Assembly: GCA_945878115.1 (NCBI GenBank)
Contig: CAMDVD010000036.1
Span: 1 to 38,826, forward strand
Length of the DNA: 38,826 nucleotides
Origin: Chitinophaga pinensis
Lineage (GTDB): Bacteria > Bacteroidota > Bacteroidia > Chitinophagales > Chitinophagaceae
Reading direction: 5' to 3'
A program made the translations under genes and the position numbers. Shown here one piece after another: positions 1 to 8,819 of this stretch. How positions within the stretch are numbered: the first letter of the stretch is position 1; each line of letters starts with the position of its first letter. A model generated the notes under the pieces. That model was not told the origin of the DNA, ran no database searches, and worked only from the letters and a program-made list of their open reading frames with translations.

Positions 1-2
1 TA

Positions 3-125
3 GCCAACAGGCAGCTGTTTATACGTTGTGAGTTGGTTAGAAAAATTGAGAAATATTGTACCTATGATGCCAGGTATGATAGAGAAAATTATGAACAGCA
101 GCTCGAAAAAGCTATCTTAAGTTGA
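3..125 (+). CDS. C-terminal fragment of an unrecognised protein (cut by window edge)
   Basis: An open frame enters from the left edge and runs 40 codons to TGA at 123-125. The residues are a charged, helix-like mixture (ending EQQLEKAILS) with codon use like the neighbouring genes, so it is probably the end of a real protein. No start is visible and I do not recognise a family. It could be the end of a transposase or of a small regulatory protein; nothing decides between these. Confidence 0.35.
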   Translation, partial: ANRQLFIRCELVRKIEKYCTYDARYDRENYEQQLEKAILS

Positions 126-132
126 CGCACAT

Positions 133-269
133 GCCTTTCAGGGCTTGGGTTTATTGCTTATTTTTTCGACGTTCTCTTTTCCTTTCCCTTTCTCATTTAG
201 TAAGTGGTTATCATCCATATTAAGGATTAGTCGCCCTTTCAGGGCTTGGAGTTATTGCTTATTTTTTCG
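133..269. repeat. Direct duplication of the 3' end of the WG-repeat gene
   Basis: A 35-bp segment at 134-168 recurs at 235-269 with two mismatches, 101 bp apart. The right copy holds the stop codon and last codons (RKNKQ-stop) of the WG-repeat gene. Read on the minus strand, the left copy also encodes RKNKQ-stop, preceded by a similar Glu/Arg/Lys-rich stretch that is interrupted by a stop. Each copy begins with a small GCC(C)TTTCAGGGC hairpin. It looks like a tandem duplication of the gene's tail. Confidence 0.7.
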
Positions 270-992
270 TTGCTCTCTTTCTCTTTCTTTTTGAGCTTCT
301 TCTCTTTCCATTTCCTCTTCATCAACCACCACTTCAATTTTTTTGATAATTTTTCCACTTTGGTTGATAAGAAATTGCTTTTCACCAATTGCTACTAATG
401 CGGTTTTTTCTTTCGTAAAGGAAGTCGCCATATCAAATTGTTTATCGAAGTTGCTTAAACCCTTTTGATTGATATAATGAAATTTCCCTTTTTCTTGCAC
501 AACGGTTAATCCTTGAGAAAAATCAAATGCATTGTCGAATTGACATGGAATAACTATTTCTCCATGATTATTGATAAAGCCCCATTTGCCATGCATTTGA
601 ACACGGGCTAAACCTTCTGAAAAGGAAAAAGAATTTTCAAACATGGGTTGTATTTCCCATTTCCCAGCCAAATTAATATAGCCATATTTATTCGCATACT
701 TAACACTTGCTAATCCATTTACAAACATGCCAGCATCATCAAATTGTAAAGGAATAACTTCTTTCCCTTCTGCATTAATGAATCCACGCTTGCGATCTAA
801 AATGACAAGAGCAACGCCGTCCACGAAATCACTACCTGCATCGTATGTAGGATTCACAATAATTTGGTTTTGATTGTCTTTATAGCCAACTTTTGCATGC
901 TCGTAAAACCGAGTTAATTGTTGCGAAAATCCAGAAAAGGGAATAGAGACAAAAGAAATAATGGTAAGTACGGAAGCAATTTTAAAATGCAT
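252..992 (-). CDS. WG-repeat protein, secreted
   Basis: A 246-residue protein. Residues 1-24 form a signal peptide (hydrophobic core, then GFSQQ), so it is exported to the periplasm or beyond. The rest is a series of about 22-25-residue WG/KWG-type repeats of the form 'a(K)(W/R/Y)G(F/Y)IN..G..(V/I)IP..FD.A..F..GLA.V', clearest at residues 65-175. Such repeats probably fold as a beta-propeller-like domain; the molecular role of the family is not established. The last 25 residues are an unusual Glu/Arg/Lys tail (EEEMEREEAQKERER...). It stands alone, transcribed away from nuoA. The start at 992 is the only ATG that includes the signal peptide. Confidence 0.85.
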   Translation of the reverse strand: MHFKIASVLTIISFVSIPFSGFSQQLTRFYEHAKVGYKDNQNQIIVNPTYDAGSDFVDGVALVILDRKRGFINAEGKEVIPLQFDDAGMFVNGLASVKYANKYGYINLAGKWEIQPMFENSFSFSEGLARVQMHGKWGFINNHGEIVIPCQFDNAFDFSQGLTVVQEKGKFHYINQKGLSNFDKQFDMATSFTKEKTALVAIGEKQFLINQSGKIIKKIEVVVDEEEMEREEAQKEREREQRKNKQ

Positions 993-1137
993 GTAATGGT
1001 ATTTTATATTTGGAAGACTCTAAAGTAGGAATTTTAGTTTGTATTTTGCTTATTCCTTTTAATATTTTTCAACATCTGTTCCAAAATGGCTAAAATCAAA
1101 ATGTAATGAAAAGGATAGTCTTTTGCTGCGGATGTAT

Positions 1138-1268
1138 TGCGGCAACGATTGCAGTGGAAATCCTTTTTGCTGGCTCTGCAGCAAAAAGATTGGAACGGAA
1201 AGTCTGTATTTCGTCATTTTGAGCGGAAACGGATCCTGATATTTATCGTCAGGGCGTGCCTGCCGCCC
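1138..1268 (-). repeat. Dispersed palindromic element, copy 1 (full length)
   Basis: About 131 bp, a diverged copy of the element at 5062-5193 in the opposite orientation; partial copies lie at 15247-15335 and 38466-38545. Read on the minus strand it opens GGGCGGCAGGC and closes TTGCCGC, so its ends are short inverted repeats (GCGGCA/TGCCGC). Inside are two hairpins: a weak one (CCTGA...TCAGG) and a strong one, CTTTTTGCTG-6 nt-CAGCAAAAAG. It fills most of the 482-bp gap between the WG-repeat gene and nuoA; I see no gene in the remainder. Confidence 0.75.
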
Positions 1269-1433
1269 AAATATCACAGTATAAATTTAGCTTCTCTTTT
1301 AAAATTTATTTTTCTTTGTAAAAAAGTAGTCATACAACTCAATAGACATCTTAATTGCAGCCGATTTCTGACATTTTAAGAATTCTTTACACACATACGA
1401 TAATTTAGTTTGCTATTATTTGAAGTTTGCCCA

Positions 1434-1463
1434 TTTGTTACCTATTTTTGTCACCTATATTTG
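1434..1463 (+). promoter_or_regulatory. Bacteroidota-type promoter of nuoA
   Basis: TTTG at 1434-1437 is followed after 18 nt by TATATTTG at 1456-1463, matching the Bacteroidota sigma-A consensus (TTTG, about 19 nt, TAnnTTTG). Transcription would start near 1470, a few bases before the ATG at 1475, so the message would have almost no leader. This argues for 1475 rather than 1427 as the nuoA start. Confidence 0.6.
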
Positions 1464-1474
1464 TAAACAAGCCA

Positions 1475-1858
1475 ATGATACTTTTAGAAGCCTTTAGCAC
1501 ACCAGTCAATTACTTCCCCATACTTATACAATTAGTTTTAGCCATCGGTTTCGTTGTAGTCATGATGGGTGCTACACACCTTTTAGGGCCAAAAAGAAAA
1601 ACCACAGATAAATTAGAAAATTTCGAGTGCGGTATCGAGCAAGAAGGAAATGCTCGTCAACCATTGGCGGTAAAATATTTCTTAGTCGCCATTTTATTTG
1701 TATTGTTTGATGTTGAAGTGATTTTCTTTTATCCGTATGCTATTAATTTTCGCGAACTGGGATGGAATGGTTTTATAGCTGTGGTCATGTTTGTTGCTTT
1801 TTTCATATTAGGCTTTACGTATATCATTAAAAAAGGAGCATTAAATTGGGAAGATTAA
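1475..1858 (+). CDS. nuoA: NADH-quinone oxidoreductase subunit A
   Basis: A 127-residue membrane subunit of proton-pumping complex I. It has three transmembrane helices and the conserved NuoA segment 'ENFECGIEQEGNARQPLAVKYFLVAILFV' around residues 47-75, including the loop Cys and the motif LFDVEVIFFYP. The frame is open further upstream to an ATG at 1427. The promoter overlaps that stretch and the shorter product has the usual NuoA length, so I choose 1475. It is first in the nuoABCDE run; 151 bp separate it from nuoB, more than is usual within a nuo operon. Confidence 0.93.
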   Translation: MILLEAFSTPVNYFPILIQLVLAIGFVVVMMGATHLLGPKRKTTDKLENFECGIEQEGNARQPLAVKYFLVAILFVLFDVEVIFFYPYAINFRELGWNGFIAVVMFVAFFILGFTYIIKKGALNWED

Positions 1859-2009
1859 GGATGTAAATTTTCCATCAAAACAAGCAGCTATAGACATTGC
1901 AAATTAAACCTCACTCAACATAAATTCAAAGCAATATCATTATCAAGTTCTTCATACAATTTTCAAATACGCAATCCAATTTCACTTTATAAAATATTTA
2001 AAATAATTC

Positions 2010-2570
2010 ATGCGCCCTGTAACACATAACAACAAAGTCAAAATAGTCGAAGCACCTGCTGGTCATGGTGGTGAAGGTTTTTTTGCACTTAAACTGAGCG
2101 AAGCAGTTGGCTTAGCAAGAAGCAATTCGATCTGGCCGCTCCCCTTTGCAACATCTTGTTGCGGTATTGAGTTTATGGCTACGATGGCGGCTCATTATGA
2201 TTTAGCTCGCTTTGGTTCCGAACGATTAAGTTTTTCTCCTCGGCAATGTGATTTAATTATGGTAATGGGCACCATTGCAAAAAAAATGGCGCCAGTACTT
2301 CGTCAAGTTTATTTACAAATGGCAGAACCTAGATGGGTGATGGCTGTTGGCGCTTGTGCTTCTAGCGGTGGTATTTTTGATTCGTATTCTGTATTGCAAG
2401 GTATAGACCAAGTAATACCAGTAGATGTATATGTACCAGGTTGCCCACCAAGACCAGAAGCAATCTTAGATGGATTTATGCGCATTCAAGATCTTGTAAA
2501 AAGTGAAGATATTCGACATAGACAAGGTGATAAATACAAGCACTTACTTAACAGCTACGGCATACAATAA
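2010..2570 (+). CDS. nuoB: NADH-quinone oxidoreductase subunit B
   Basis: A 186-residue peripheral-arm subunit carrying the N2 [4Fe-4S] cluster that passes electrons to quinone. The ligands are visible: adjacent Cys50 and Cys51 in 'ATSCCGIEF', Cys116 in 'GACASSGG' and Cys145 in 'VPGCPPRPE'. Length and motif order fit the PSST/NuoB family. It lies 19 bp before nuoC. The start at 2010 precedes the conserved core by about 40 residues, which is normal. Confidence 0.96.
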   Translation: MRPVTHNNKVKIVEAPAGHGGEGFFALKLSEAVGLARSNSIWPLPFATSCCGIEFMATMAAHYDLARFGSERLSFSPRQCDLIMVMGTIAKKMAPVLRQVYLQMAEPRWVMAVGACASSGGIFDSYSVLQGIDQVIPVDVYVPGCPPRPEAILDGFMRIQDLVKSEDIRHRQGDKYKHLLNSYGIQ

Positions 2571-2589
2571 TTTATTCATCTTGTAATAT

Positions 2590-3190
<601 letters not shown>

Positions 3191-3193
3191 AAA

Positions 3194-4411
3194 ATGAGTC
3201 AGAAACAAAATATACAATTGCCGGAAGGTTCGGTTGAAAAACAAACCACCACCCTAAACCTAGGACCAACGCATCCTGCAACACATGGTGTGTTTCAAAA
3301 TATTTTGGAAATGGATGGCGAACGAATTGTGGATGCAGTTCCTACTATTGGATTTATACATCGTGCGTTTGAAAAAATTGCAGAACGTCGCCCTTATTAT
3401 CAAATTACAACATTGACAGATCGCTTAAATTATTGTTCCTCACCAATCAATAATATGGGCTGGCATATGACTGTCGAAAAACTGATTGGTGCCACTTTAC
3501 CCAAGCGTGTTGAATACTTGCGTGTTATTATCATGGAACTTGCGCGTATTGCCGATCATTTAGTTTGCAATTCTGTAATTGGCGTGGATACTGGCGCATT
3601 TACTGGTTTCATTTATGTGTTCGAATTCCGAGAAATGATTTATGAAATTTTCGAAGAAGTTTGTGGTTCTCGTCTCACAACAAATATGGGACGCATCGGT
3701 GGATTTGAGCGTAATTTTTCAGACATCGCCTTCCAAAAAATAAATAATTTCTTAAAGACTTTCCCTAAAGCAATGAAAGACTTTGAAACTTTATTTAATC
3801 GAAATAGAATCTTTATGGAACGCACCATGGGTGTTGGCGGCATTAGTGCAGAACGCGCTTTAAATTATGGTTTCACTGGTCCAAACTTAAGAGCTTGTGG
3901 AATTGATTACGACATGCGTACTGCTCATCCGTATAGTGGATACCAAGATTTTGATTTTAGTATTCCTGTTGGTACCACTGGCGATGTGTATGATCGCTTT
4001 TTAGTTCGCAATGAGGAGATATGGCAAAGTGTTAGCTTGATACAACAAGCCATGACGAAGATTGCTGACTTAGATCCGACTATTTATCATGCCGATTTAC
4101 CCAATTTTTATTTACCACTAAAAGAAGATGTGTATACCAAAATGGAAGCGCTCATCTATCACTTTAAAATTGTGATGGGTGAAACCGAATTGCCTGTAGG
4201 TGAAGTCTATCATGGTGTTGAAGGCGGCAATGGCGAATTAGGATTTTATTTAATTAGCGATGGTGGCCGTTCACCATATCGTTTGCACTTCCGTCGCCCA
4301 TGTTTTATTTATTATCAAGCTTATCCTGAATTAGTTAAAGGCAGTATGCTCAGCGATGCCGTCGTTACCATGAGTAGTTTAAATTTAATTGCTGGAGAAA
4401 TAGATGCCTAA
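3194..4411 (+). CDS. nuoD: NADH-quinone oxidoreductase subunit D
   Basis: A 405-residue 49-kDa subunit that, with NuoB, forms the quinone-binding cavity. The start region has 'LNLGPTHPATHGVFQ' (residues 21-35), the diagnostic motif containing the quinone-headgroup histidines. Further on are 'RADHLVCNS'-like (ARIADHLVCNS), 'MGVGGISAERALNYGFTGPNLRA' and a C-terminal 'LIAGEIDA' like the conserved family end. Length is normal for a free-standing NuoD. It lies 50 bp before nuoE. Confidence 0.97.
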   Translation: MSQKQNIQLPEGSVEKQTTTLNLGPTHPATHGVFQNILEMDGERIVDAVPTIGFIHRAFEKIAERRPYYQITTLTDRLNYCSSPINNMGWHMTVEKLIGATLPKRVEYLRVIIMELARIADHLVCNSVIGVDTGAFTGFIYVFEFREMIYEIFEEVCGSRLTTNMGRIGGFERNFSDIAFQKINNFLKTFPKAMKDFETLFNRNRIFMERTMGVGGISAERALNYGFTGPNLRACGIDYDMRTAHPYSGYQDFDFSIPVGTTGDVYDRFLVRNEEIWQSVSLIQQAMTKIADLDPTIYHADLPNFYLPLKEDVYTKMEALIYHFKIVMGETELPVGEVYHGVEGGNGELGFYLISDGGRSPYRLHFRRPCFIYYQAYPELVKGSMLSDAVVTMSSLNLIAGEIDA

Positions 4412-4461
4412 TCCATTATTTATGATACCTATTCTTCAAAAAAAATAACAAAATAATTTCC

Positions 4462-4941
4462 ATGTTCTCACAAGATATTATACAAAGAATCCAAGAAATC
4501 ACTACACATTATCCAGCAGGAAAACAAAAAAGTGCCTTGTTGCCTGTCTTACATTTAATACAAGAAACAGGTAATAATTCTTTGACAATTGCTCAAATGG
4601 ATGAAGTGGCTAAACAGCTCAGCATCACGCCTATCGAAGTGTATGAAGTAGCTACTTTCTATTCAATGTACAATTTAAAGCCCGTTGGAAAACATGTATT
4701 TGAAGTTTGCCACACAGGTCCTTGTATGTTAAATGGTAGTGACAAAATCGTTGAATATATATTTCAAAAGTTAGGCATCCGAAATGGAGAAACAACCGCT
4801 GATGGCATGTTTACTTTAAAAACGGTGGAGTGCTTGGGTGCTTGTGGATATGCCCCAATGATGCAATATGGAAAAACGTACAGAGAACATTTGACCCCTG
4901 CAAAAATAGACGCGATAATTGAAACTTGTCGAGGTAAATAA
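4462..4941 (+). CDS. nuoE: NADH-quinone oxidoreductase subunit E
   Basis: A 159-residue 24-kDa subunit with the N1a [2Fe-2S] cluster of the NADH-dehydrogenase module. The thioredoxin-like fold carries four ligands: Cys83 and Cys88 in 'VCHTGPC', Cys124 and Cys128 in 'ECLGAC'. nuoF, which normally follows directly, is absent; the run ends in tandem hairpins and a dispersed repeat. The remaining subunits (F-N) must lie elsewhere if complex I is complete. Confidence 0.96.
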   Translation: MFSQDIIQRIQEITTHYPAGKQKSALLPVLHLIQETGNNSLTIAQMDEVAKQLSITPIEVYEVATFYSMYNLKPVGKHVFEVCHTGPCMLNGSDKIVEYIFQKLGIRNGETTADGMFTLKTVECLGACGYAPMMQYGKTYREHLTPAKIDAIIETCRGK

Positions 4942-4976
4942 TTTAGGGTTACACTACATTTTCAATAAGAATTATG

Positions 4977-5059
4977 CTGTAGCGTATTTTTTGAAAAAAA
5001 ATGAATGCTACAGTGTAATGGTGTAGCGTATTTTTTGAAAAAAAAATGAATGCTACACC
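4977..5059 (+). terminator. Two tandem hairpins after nuoE
   Basis: Hairpin 1 (4977-5013) closes with CTGTAGC/GCTACAG and hairpin 2 (5020-5059) with GGTGTAGC/GCTACACC. Both interiors are T-run, GA, A-run (GTATTTTTTGA...), so they are duplicates. The outermost pair differs between them (C-G in one, G-C in the other), so pairing is kept. They probably end the nuoA-E transcript, though no U-tract follows the stems. The gap 4942-5285 holds these, the element below, and nothing else I can identify. Confidence 0.5.
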
Positions 5060-5061
5060 AT

Positions 5062-5193
5062 GGGCGGCAGGCACGTCTTGACGATGAATGTCAGGATCCG
5101 TTTCCGCTCAAAGCATTGGAAACCGGACTATCCGTTCCAATCTTTTTGCTTCAAAGCAAGCAAAAAGGATTTCCACTACTATCGTTGCCGCAA
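5062..5193 (+). repeat. Dispersed palindromic element, copy 2 (full length)
   Basis: About 132 bp from GGGCGGCAGGC to GTTGCCGCA. Relative to copy 1 (1138-1268) it has the same length but inverted orientation, so the two copies bracket nuoABCDE. Hairpin A is CTTGAC-7 nt-GTCAGG. Hairpin B is CTTTTTGCTT-6 nt-AAGCAAAAAG; copy 1 has G-C where this copy has T-A at the top of the stem, a compensatory change. An open frame crosses it but is judged not to be a gene. Confidence 0.75.
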
Positions 5194-5285
5194 TACAACG
5201 ACCAGCTAAAGAAATTATCCTATCCTATTAAAAAATTTTCTTTTACTTCTCCTCCATCCAATATACATTTACCTAAAACAATGGT

Positions 5286-5861
5286 ATGAATTTATTACAA
5301 CCTGCAAAATGGGTTGAATTATACGGTGACTATCTACTCAAATTCGCTTTGTTTAGATTGAACGATGTTGCACTGTGTGAAGACTTAGTACAAGAAACCT
5401 TTTTAGCAGCCTTGAAAGCAAGTGAAAATTTCAAGGGAGAAAGTAGTGAAAAAACATGGCTGACCAGTATTTTAAAAAATAAAATCATTGACGAGTATCG
5501 TAAAAAATCAAGGTCGAAAATTGTTGACGATGAAACGCAACAAGAAGAAACTGATTTTACTGATTTTTTTGAGAAAAATGATAATGACTTTGGCCATTGG
5601 CAAACAGAACAGAAGCCAATAGCATGGGAGAAATCTATCTTGGATAAAATGGTAACCCAAGAATACTATCAAGTATTAAAGAAATGCATGCGTAAATTAC
5701 CAGAGCTCCAATTCAATTTAATACAAGAAAAATTCTTTATAGAAAATGACCCTAAAAATATTTGTAAGAAATATAACATTTCACAGTCCAACTACTGGGT
5801 TATGATTCATCGCGTCCATATGGTACTCCGAAAATGTATTGAAATAAACTGGGTAAAATAA
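5286..5861 (+). CDS. ECF-type RNA polymerase sigma factor
   Basis: A 191-residue extracytoplasmic-function sigma factor. Region 2 is visible at residues 10-85: 'YLLKFALFRLNDVALCEDLVQETFLAALKA' then 'TWLTSILKNKIIDEYRKKSR', the core-binding and -10-recognising helices. A long acidic linker (residues 88-115) joins it to region 4 at about 130-185 ('MRKLPELQFNLIQEKFF...ICKKYNISQSNYWVMIHRVHMVLRKC'), a helix-turn-helix for -35 recognition. It is followed after 1 bp by its likely anti-sigma factor. The start is the first ATG in frame with region 2; an ATG 5 bp earlier is closed by a stop at once. Confidence 0.9.
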   Translation: MNLLQPAKWVELYGDYLLKFALFRLNDVALCEDLVQETFLAALKASENFKGESSEKTWLTSILKNKIIDEYRKKSRSKIVDDETQQEETDFTDFFEKNDNDFGHWQTEQKPIAWEKSILDKMVTQEYYQVLKKCMRKLPELQFNLIQEKFFIENDPKNICKKYNISQSNYWVMIHRVHMVLRKCIEINWVK

Positions 5862-5862
5862 A

Positions 5863-6147
5863 ATGAAAATAGTCCGCTTCATCTCCATCAGTTGCAAAGA
5901 ATCAACACAACTTAGTACCAAGAAATTGGAACAAAAACTAAGTTGGAAGGAGGCGATTCTATTACAATTTCATATATTAATATGTACACCTTGTCGTTAC
6001 TTTCAACAACAAGTAAATGCTATTCATTCTTCTATTCGCAACCTGATTTCAAACGACAAGATTTTAAATACCAAACTCTCCGAAGAAAAAAAAATAGACA
6101 TGCAAGCCGCCTTGAATAAGGCGCAGAGCGAAATCCCATCAAATTAA
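5863..6147 (+). CDS. Small soluble ZAS-type anti-sigma factor
   Basis: A 94-residue protein with no membrane segment. It contains the zinc-anti-sigma signature H-x3-C-x2-C (His37, Cys41, Cys44), with Cys11 as the likely fourth ligand, in an otherwise helical protein. In the ZAS family such a site holds zinc, often redox-sensitive, and the protein sequesters its sigma factor. Position one base after the ECF sigma stop supports this partner. That it senses redox or metal is inference. It is a short cytoplasmic form without the sensor domain many anti-sigma factors carry. Confidence 0.75.
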   Translation: MKIVRFISISCKESTQLSTKKLEQKLSWKEAILLQFHILICTPCRYFQQQVNAIHSSIRNLISNDKILNTKLSEEKKIDMQAALNKAQSEIPSN

Positions 6148-6149
6148 AA

Positions 6150-7592
6150 TCAGTCTACTATAGGTATTTCTCTAGAAGAAAAATCCATAACTACCAGCAC
6201 AGCTAAACCCATATAAAATAAACTGCCAATTTTATCTGCTTCTAATAGTTCACTAAAAAAGTTATTGATAAATAATGCCGCTATCATACAAAGAACCGAC
6301 ATGACTATTATTTTATGTTGTCGGTCTTGCAATCGATGGTAGGTCTTTTCTCCAAACCAAAAAATAAAAAAAATCAATATCGCATACAATATCATAGCAG
6401 GATAACCTTGCTCAACCAGCATAAATAAAAAATAATTATGGGTGGTGGATTTCTCTGGATTCCGACTCACCCAAGTACGAAAAGAAGTGATGGTATACGA
6501 TTTATAGTAGTCGTAAAAATTATTGGGCCCTACACCAGTCAATGGGTGATCATTACACATTCGGATAGCAGCTATCCATCGATAGTAACGTTCAGCCGAA
6601 GAAATATCTGTACCTTGTATCGTTGCTAATAAATGATCCATAATGGATTCATGCATAATGGTTTTTTCAAATTGCGGTTTGAATTCCAAATACTTATTAT
6701 TGGTTGACATCCACAACACACCTGCCAAAACCAAACCCATAAAAGATAACATGGCAATATGCGCCAATTTCCACCGCACACATACGTATATACATGCGCC
6801 AAATACGACGCCCATCCATGCTGCACGGGAGTACGAAAAATAAGTTGCAATTAATAAAACCGCCAAACAAGCAATAGCAATCATCCATTGCATACTCAAT
6901 TTGCGTGACAACAATAAAGCGCCAAAACAAATAGGCACTATACAGGAAAGCATAGAACCGTACATAACATGGTTCATAAAAAATGGTTGTATAGGGTCAT
7001 GTACATCTTCAAATCGAAATCCCAAAGCACTAAATCGCACAAGAATAATTACAGCAATAATGGACAATATTCCGACTATTATTTGCGCAGAACGGACAAT
7101 GATTTTTGTTTGGCGAAATAATAAAATAGGCAAAAATAGAAATGGAATTAAGAACCAAACTTTCTTCGCTAAATACTTACTAGAAAAAAGTGGCTCAGGC
7201 GAAAAGACAACGCTGACTGCAGTCCAGGCAAAGGATAATAATACAATGATTACTATTGGGTGACTTACTATTTTCCGAAACGAAATAGTTGCATGATTAA
7301 TCAATGCAATAAAAATAAATAAAGCGGTCAACAACAACATGAGCGGCACATCAGGAAAATCTAAATTAATATGCGCTTTGTCTTGTAAATTGAGGGAAAG
7401 AGGCAAAGAAAAAACAAGTAGATAAAATGGAATTCGAATATCCTTTACCGAAAGAATCAAAATGCATAAAGGAATGGGAAGCAAACAAACTATTGGTTGA
7501 TTTAATAATAAACCAAGCACCAATAAACAAATAGATACGAACGCACCTACCATAAATTGGAATTTGGTATTTTGCCATTCGACCAATACCAT
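6150..7592 (-). CDS. O-antigen polymerase/ligase-family membrane protein
   Basis: A 480-residue integral membrane protein with about ten to twelve predicted helices. It has the Wzy_C/WaaL-type signature in a long periplasmic loop: 'RYYRWIAAIRMCNDHPLTGVGPNNF' followed by 'TTHNYFLFMLVEQGYPAMILYAILIF' (residues about 335-410). Members polymerise O-antigen or exopolysaccharide units, or ligate them to lipid A core, at the outer face of the inner membrane. It lies 3 bp downstream of the Wzz-like gene, so the two form an operon. Polymerase and ligase cannot be told apart from sequence alone. Its 3' end converges on the anti-sigma gene, 2 bp away. Confidence 0.85.
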   Translation of the reverse strand: MVLVEWQNTKFQFMVGAFVSICLLVLGLLLNQPIVCLLPIPLCILILSVKDIRIPFYLLVFSLPLSLNLQDKAHINLDFPDVPLMLLLTALFIFIALINHATISFRKIVSHPIVIIVLLSFAWTAVSVVFSPEPLFSSKYLAKKVWFLIPFLFLPILLFRQTKIIVRSAQIIVGILSIIAVIILVRFSALGFRFEDVHDPIQPFFMNHVMYGSMLSCIVPICFGALLLSRKLSMQWMIAIACLAVLLIATYFSYSRAAWMGVVFGACIYVCVRWKLAHIAMLSFMGLVLAGVLWMSTNNKYLEFKPQFEKTIMHESIMDHLLATIQGTDISSAERYYRWIAAIRMCNDHPLTGVGPNNFYDYYKSYTITSFRTWVSRNPEKSTTHNYFLFMLVEQGYPAMILYAILIFFIFWFGEKTYHRLQDRQHKIIVMSVLCMIAALFINNFFSELLEADKIGSLFYMGLAVLVVMDFSSREIPIVD

Positions 7593-7595
7593 GGC

Positions 7596-8570
7596 TTAAA
7601 TCATTTTCGCTTTATGCGTACTAAATATATCAATGATAATAGCCATTAGTAAGCCTACAAAAAATGCAGCAAAAAAAGCAGTTAGAACATTTAGTGTTCT
7701 GAATGGTCCTGCTTTCGCTCCAAATGGAACAGCCCATTGCGTGACATGTATCATTGGGAATCCATCAAACTTAGCTGTTTTAAATTCACTGGACAATGAG
7801 GAATATTTTGCTCTATCCATCGCCAATTTATCTTTCATTTCCTCCACATTTTGCACTTCTTCCAAACCTTGTGCATACGCCAACCCACTTCCATGGGCTG
7901 TAGATGAAATTAAATTTTTACGACTCGGTGCAACCAATTCATACATATTATATTTCACGCGTAAATTCACTAAAGAGTCGGTATAAACTGCAAGTTCTTT
8001 ACTGATGGAATCTTTACGTGTATCAATTGCCAAAGACAATTGTGTATTGATATGAATATAGAGTTCTCTAATTTGTAGGTCTACCCTATTCATGGCTTCA
8101 TTCACTACATCTGAAGCGAGTTTGCTATCTTCATCGGTGAAATTCACTTCTAAATGTTTGAACCCAGAACGAGTGACAGAAAAATTTTTCATAAATCTCT
8201 TGTACGTTTTCTGAGCCGCATTTTTTTGTGTCGAATCAATTTTATAATGTTTTTGAATTTCGTATTTACCAATTAAATACGAAATAACATTGGACGAATT
8301 CGCTATAATATAAGCCCTGTCTACTTCATTTTCGCCACCAAACATGTCTATCCAATCTTGGTTTTCAGCTCTGAATAAATTAATTCGTCCGCTAATCACA
8401 GCTGATGAAGGAAAAAAAGCGCCGTAAGCTCTATAAAAATTTGGCTGTAACACAAAGTACAATCCAGTAATTAATGCTGCAGAAAAAGCAAAACCCAATA
8501 GATATTTTTTCCAACGAATACCGATTCGAACTACATCAAAAAGGTCAAATTTAAATTCTTGTTGTTCCAT
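7596..8570 (-). CDS. Wzz/GumC-like chain-length regulator
   Basis: A 324-residue inner-membrane protein of the polysaccharide co-polymerase type. It has an N-terminal helix at about 27-47, a large periplasmic part with coiled-coil character (about 150-270), and a second helix at about 290-315 close to the C-terminus; this two-helix layout is typical of Wzz. There is no C-terminal kinase domain and no OPX partner nearby. It would control polymer length together with the adjacent polymerase. CAAATATA at 8590-8597 (TATATTTG on the minus strand) is a good -7 element just upstream, though no clear -33 TTG accompanies it. Confidence 0.82.
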   Translation of the reverse strand: MEQQEFKFDLFDVVRIGIRWKKYLLGFAFSAALITGLYFVLQPNFYRAYGAFFPSSAVISGRINLFRAENQDWIDMFGGENEVDRAYIIANSSNVISYLIGKYEIQKHYKIDSTQKNAAQKTYKRFMKNFSVTRSGFKHLEVNFTDEDSKLASDVVNEAMNRVDLQIRELYIHINTQLSLAIDTRKDSISKELAVYTDSLVNLRVKYNMYELVAPSRKNLISSTAHGSGLAYAQGLEEVQNVEEMKDKLAMDRAKYSSLSSEFKTAKFDGFPMIHVTQWAVPFGAKAGPFRTLNVLTAFFAAFFVGLLMAIIIDIFSTHKAKMI

Positions 8571-8589
8571 GCATTATTTAATTGAGCGA

Positions 8590-8597
8590 CAAATATA
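8590..8597 (-). promoter_or_regulatory. Probable -7 element of the Wzz-polymerase operon
   Basis: TATATTTG on the minus strand, 19 bp before the Wzz start codon, matches the Bacteroidota TAnnTTTG box. The -33 TTG is not evident at the expected distance, so this is a partial match. Confidence 0.4.
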
Positions 8598-8819
8598 AGG
8601 TTTCACACTTTGAATAGAATAAATATTACATATTCATGCAGGTCCATATTTTTAGTAAAAGAATAAATAGGATAATTCCAAGTTTATTAACCGTAATCTT
8701 AAATCATCTATTATGCAATATTCATGCACTGGAAGATTGCAATGGCGTATCTAAAATGTTGAAGTGAATGTAGCATTCGCAAATGGCCTTGGATAATTTT
8801 GCGTAAAAAAATGGAGTGG

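Noticed and set aside
1059..1277. 72-codon ORF on the minus strand (GRQARPDDKYQDPF...)
   Set aside because: It coincides with palindromic element copy 1. A similar frame crosses copy 2 (5050-5289), but copies 3 and 4 have internal deletions, and the peptide has no independent start signal. The similarity is explained by the repeat itself.
5020..5289. nuoF fragment after nuoE
   Set aside because: None of the frames between 4942 and 5285 shows NuoF motifs (NADH or FMN sites); the region is hairpins and repeat.
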